A stretch of DNA of 16,658 bases from an uncultured Bacteroides sp. (GTDB taxonomy: Bacteria > Bacteroidota > Bacteroidia > Bacteroidales > Bacteroidaceae). Below are positions 14,582-16,658 of the stretch, piece by piece. The DNA is taken from assembly GCA_902472795.1 (NCBI GenBank), contig CABROZ010000046.1:1-16658 (forward strand), read 5' to 3'. Each line of letters begins with the position of its first letter. Position 1 is the stretch's first letter. The translations under genes and the position numbers were made by a program. A model generated the notes under the pieces. That model searched no databases. It was not told the DNA's origin and worked only from the letters and a program-made list of their open reading frames with translations.

Positions 14582-15649
14582 TTACCGAAGCCTGTGCAGG
14601 GTAATGACCACCACCTCGGCCGGAGCAAACAGACGGATGGCGTGTTGGGAAGTACCGATGCCGTTGGTCACAATCATCGGAATGTGGGCCGAATTGTATT
14701 TCAGTCCTGTCAGGAAACGTTGGCCGTAGCGCGAAGGCACCACCGGTGCATAGCCGAAAAGGGTGACCTGCCCGCCATGCGTATGCCCGGCCAATATCAG
14801 GTCGGCATGGGTTACGGGCACATCCTCGGCATAGTCGGGCGTATGGGTCAGCAATATCACAAAGTCGTCGGGCGACAGACCGAGTGTAGGCGACTGCCCG
14901 TTCTGCTTCAGGTCGAACGGATTGCGCACACCGGCCACCAGTATGCGATCCTTACCCCGCCTCAACGTATCGACCTTATGCTCCAGCAAGCGGATGCCGC
15001 GATGTTTCATCTCGTTCACCACTTCGCTGTAGCAGGCTTCGTAATCGTTGTTCCCCAATACGGCATAAGTCCCCAACGGAGTCCTGACCTGCGCCAGGGC
15101 AGCCATCAACGGAGCCACATATTGGCAACCTTCGTGATAATCGCCACCCATCAGCAAGGCGTCGGGATGCAGGGACGAAAGCAACCGTACCAGATCGGCC
15201 AGCCCCTCCTCTTTCAGCAGACTCTTGTAATGCAGATCGGAAATGAAGGCAATCCGGCAACTGTCAAAAGCCTCGGGAACATCGCGATGAGTGAAATCGT
15301 ACATCCGCACACGCTTCACCCCTTTGTACGACGACGAGACATCAACCGTGGTAAACGTAATCTGTGTGCCCCGTTTCACAATCTCCTTCTTCCTGATCTT
15401 CAGTCGGGCCAGCGAACGCGACGCACGGGCAGAACGTCCCGACATGCGGCGAATGTTCCGCAAATCGGACTGGTCGAACGTCAGCACTCCCACAAGCGAA
15501 GCAGGCAATCCTACCGTATCGGCCCTCAAAGCACTGTCAGGAACCACTTCGAGTGACGGTAAGGACGACACCAGATTCCGCTTCGACTTGCACGACGACA
15601 GAAGCAACAACACCAAAAGAAAAGATATATAAAGGAACTTCTTATTCAT
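14582..15649 (-). CDS. Lipoprotein calcineurin-like metallophosphoesterase
   Basis: This 355-aa protein has a lipoprotein signal peptide (LLVLLLLSSC, lipid Cys20) followed by CKSKRN; the basic residues after the Cys do not look like the acidic surface-export signal of Bacteroides, so a periplasmic-facing anchor is likely. Residues ~25-125 are a linker with a very basic stretch (RRMSGRSARASRSLARLKIRKK, broken across 67-88). The catalytic domain follows with the full dinuclear-metal set: Asp138 and His140 (SDLHYK), Asp170 (GGDYHE), Asn200-201 (LGNNDYE), His269 (LTHTPD) and His289/His291 (AGHTHGGQ). The pattern is closest to the YkuE-like group. The substrate (phosphodiester, UDP-sugar or lipid) cannot be told. 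The ATG at 15649 starts the leader; the ATG at 15661 overlaps the promoter. It converges on the upstream large gene with only 26 nt between stops. Confidence 0.92.
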   Translation of the reverse strand: MNKKFLYISFLLVLLLLSSCKSKRNLVSSLPSLEVVPDSALRADTVGLPASLVGVLTFDQSDLRNIRRMSGRSARASRSLARLKIRKKEIVKRGTQITFTTVDVSSSYKGVKRVRMYDFTHRDVPEAFDSCRIAFISDLHYKSLLKEEGLADLVRLLSSLHPDALLMGGDYHEGCQYVAPLMAALAQVRTPLGTYAVLGNNDYEACYSEVVNEMKHRGIRLLEHKVDTLRRGKDRILVAGVRNPFDLKQNGQSPTLGLSPDDFVILLTHTPDYAEDVPVTHADLILAGHTHGGQVTLFGYAPVVPSRYGQRFLTGLKYNSAHIPMIVTNGIGTSQHAIRLFAPAEVVVITLHRLR

Positions 15650-15658
15650 AACCGGGTG

Positions 15659-15666
15659 CAAAAATA
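15659..15666 (-). promoter_or_regulatory. -7 element of the metallophosphoesterase gene
   Basis: On the minus strand this reads TATTTTTG, an exact TAnnTTTG match. It lies only 9 nt upstream of the ATG at 15649, so transcription would start almost at the start codon (short-leader or leaderless mRNA) unless another promoter is used. Confidence 0.5.
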
Positions 15667-15677
15667 GGCTTTTTTGC

Positions 15678-15685
15678 TATCTTTG
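15678..15685 (+). promoter_or_regulatory. menA -7 promoter element
   Basis: TATCTTTG is an exact TAnnTTTG match 30 nt before the menA ATG at 15716. Its -33 region falls in the -7 region of the divergent phosphoesterase promoter, so the two footprints overlap. Confidence 0.65.
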
Positions 15686-15715
15686 CCTGTAGCCATTCAC
15701 ATTTATTAGAAAGCC

Positions 15716-16627
15716 ATGAAAGAGATAAAACAAAATTCACTACGGGCATGGGTGCTTGCCGCCCGCCCCAAGACCTTGACCGCTGCCCTCATCCCCGTGC
15801 TGCTGGGTAGCGCACTTGCTTTCAGCGACGGACGTTTTCAGGAAATACCGGCCCTGCTGTGTGCCCTCTTTGCCTGCTTCATGCAAATTGCCGCCAACTT
15901 CATCAACGATCTGTTCGACTTCCGCAAAGGCAGCGACCGCGAAGACCGGCTCGGTCCCGAACGTGCCTGTGCCCAAGGCTGGATTACGCCATCGGCCATG
16001 AAGACCGGAATCGGCCTGACACTGCTGATTGCCTCGCTGACCGGACTGAGCCTGCTGTTCTACCTCTGGGGAAAACTGCCGCATGGTGGCTGGGAGCTGA
16101 TTCTGCTGGGCGTGTTGTGCATTCTGTTTGCTTTTCTGTACACCACTTTCCTTTCTTATCGAGGCTGGGGCGACCTGCTGGTGCTGATCTTTTTCGGCTT
16201 TGTCCCCGTAGGAGGTACTTACTACGTACAAAGCGGTACGCTGAATGCCGATGTGGTGGTGCTCTCCATCGTCAGCGGATTAGTTGTTGACACCCTGCTA
16301 ATACTAAACAACTACCGCGACCGCGAACAGGATGCACGCAGCGGAAAGCGCACATTGGTAGTCCGCTTCGGCGAAAAGTTCGGCAGCCAGTTGTATTTGG
16401 GTTGCGGCATCCTGGCCGTATTGCTCTGCCTGTGGTTCCTCTACACCGGTCGCCTGACGTTACTCGAATTTATCTGGGCGCCCTGCGTTTACTTCTACCT
16501 GCATGCTCTGACGTGGCGGAAAATGGTTGCCATACACAGTGGCAAAAAGCTGAACAGCATATTGGGAGAAACCTCGCGCAACATGCTGTTCATGGGATTA
16601 CTGCTGAGCGTAGCGCTCTGTCAGTAA
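15716..16627 (+). CDS. menA: 1,4-dihydroxy-2-naphthoate polyprenyltransferase
   Basis: This 303-aa inner-membrane UbiA-family enzyme attaches the polyprenyl chain to 1,4-dihydroxy-2-naphthoate, giving demethylmenaquinone. The opening RAWVLAARPKTLTAALIPVL is a MenA hallmark. The first Asp-rich motif is NFINDLFDFRKGSDREDR (61-78; Asp65, Asp68) and the second is NNYRDREQDARSGKRT (198-213; Asp202, Asp206); these bind Mg-diphosphate and the aromatic substrate. About eight to nine hydrophobic helices are visible, for example 21-36, 44-60, 99-117, 126-146, 152-168, 178-197, 226-243, 250-264 and 288-302. Length is typical. The start follows the promoter closely. No other men gene lies in the window. 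Menaquinone supports the fumarate-reductase respiration of these anaerobes. Confidence 0.95.
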   Translation: MKEIKQNSLRAWVLAARPKTLTAALIPVLLGSALAFSDGRFQEIPALLCALFACFMQIAANFINDLFDFRKGSDREDRLGPERACAQGWITPSAMKTGIGLTLLIASLTGLSLLFYLWGKLPHGGWELILLGVLCILFAFLYTTFLSYRGWGDLLVLIFFGFVPVGGTYYVQSGTLNADVVVLSIVSGLVVDTLLILNNYRDREQDARSGKRTLVVRFGEKFGSQLYLGCGILAVLLCLWFLYTGRLTLLEFIWAPCVYFYLHALTWRKMVAIHSGKKLNSILGETSRNMLFMGLLLSVALCQ

Positions 16628-16658
16628 GTTGCCAAAAATCCAGGCCAGTTTCCCCTTT

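Overview
The window looks like chromosomal DNA from a Bacteroides-type member of the Bacteroidota (Bacteroides or Phocaeicola; the species cannot be fixed from sequence alone). Several genes are preceded by the Bacteroidota sigma factor -7 element TAnnTTTG, there are no strong Shine-Dalgarno sites, and lipoprotein-type leaders are present. The gene set also fits: an HU-type protein with an extra winged-helix-like domain, meso-diaminopimelate dehydrogenase, hexameric glutamate dehydrogenase, a periplasmic prolyl oligopeptidase and menaquinone synthesis.

Layout. 1-267: intergenic DNA with a near-perfect inverted repeat built from 21-bp units. 268-909 (+): HU-like DNA-binding protein with a C-terminal winged-helix-like region. 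991-1890 (-): ddh, convergent with the HU gene across a hairpin terminator. 2139-3898 (+): ruvA, then an uncharacterised 345-aa protein, then a possible 45-aa very basic peptide that overlaps it; this reads as one transcription unit ending at a hairpin (3947-4007). 4075-9040 (-): three genes, each with its own likely promoter: an M24 aminopeptidase, gdhA and a prolyl oligopeptidase. 9041-9658: a 618-bp non-coding stretch with three kinds of small repeat or palindrome. 9659-11498 (+): an exported S41-like peptidase gene split by a frameshift. 11586-14555 (+): a large two-receiver plus PEP-synthase-type ATP-binding protein. 14582-15649 (-): a lipoprotein metallophosphoesterase. 15716-16627 (+): menA, divergent from the phosphoesterase with promoters packed face to face.

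How the genes relate. Most are housekeeping: DNA repair (ruvA), cell-wall and lysine precursor synthesis (ddh), ammonia assimilation (gdhA), peptide degradation (aminopeptidase, oligopeptidase, S41 remnant) and the respiratory quinone (menA). Ddh and GdhA both carry out NADPH-type reductive amination, and the two peptidases next to gdhA would supply amino acids, but apparent separate promoters argue against one operon.

The best candidate for undescribed biology is the 989-aa protein at 11586-14555. It joins a degenerate receiver, an intact-looking receiver and a PEP-synthase-type ATP-grasp domain to a highly motif-like C-terminus. It lacks the recognisable phosphohistidine and PEP/pyruvate barrel domains needed for the classical reaction, so 'PEP synthase' would be a misleading name. 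The repeat structures at 61-146 and 9140-9475, the basic micro-ORF and the S41 frameshift also deserve a second look.
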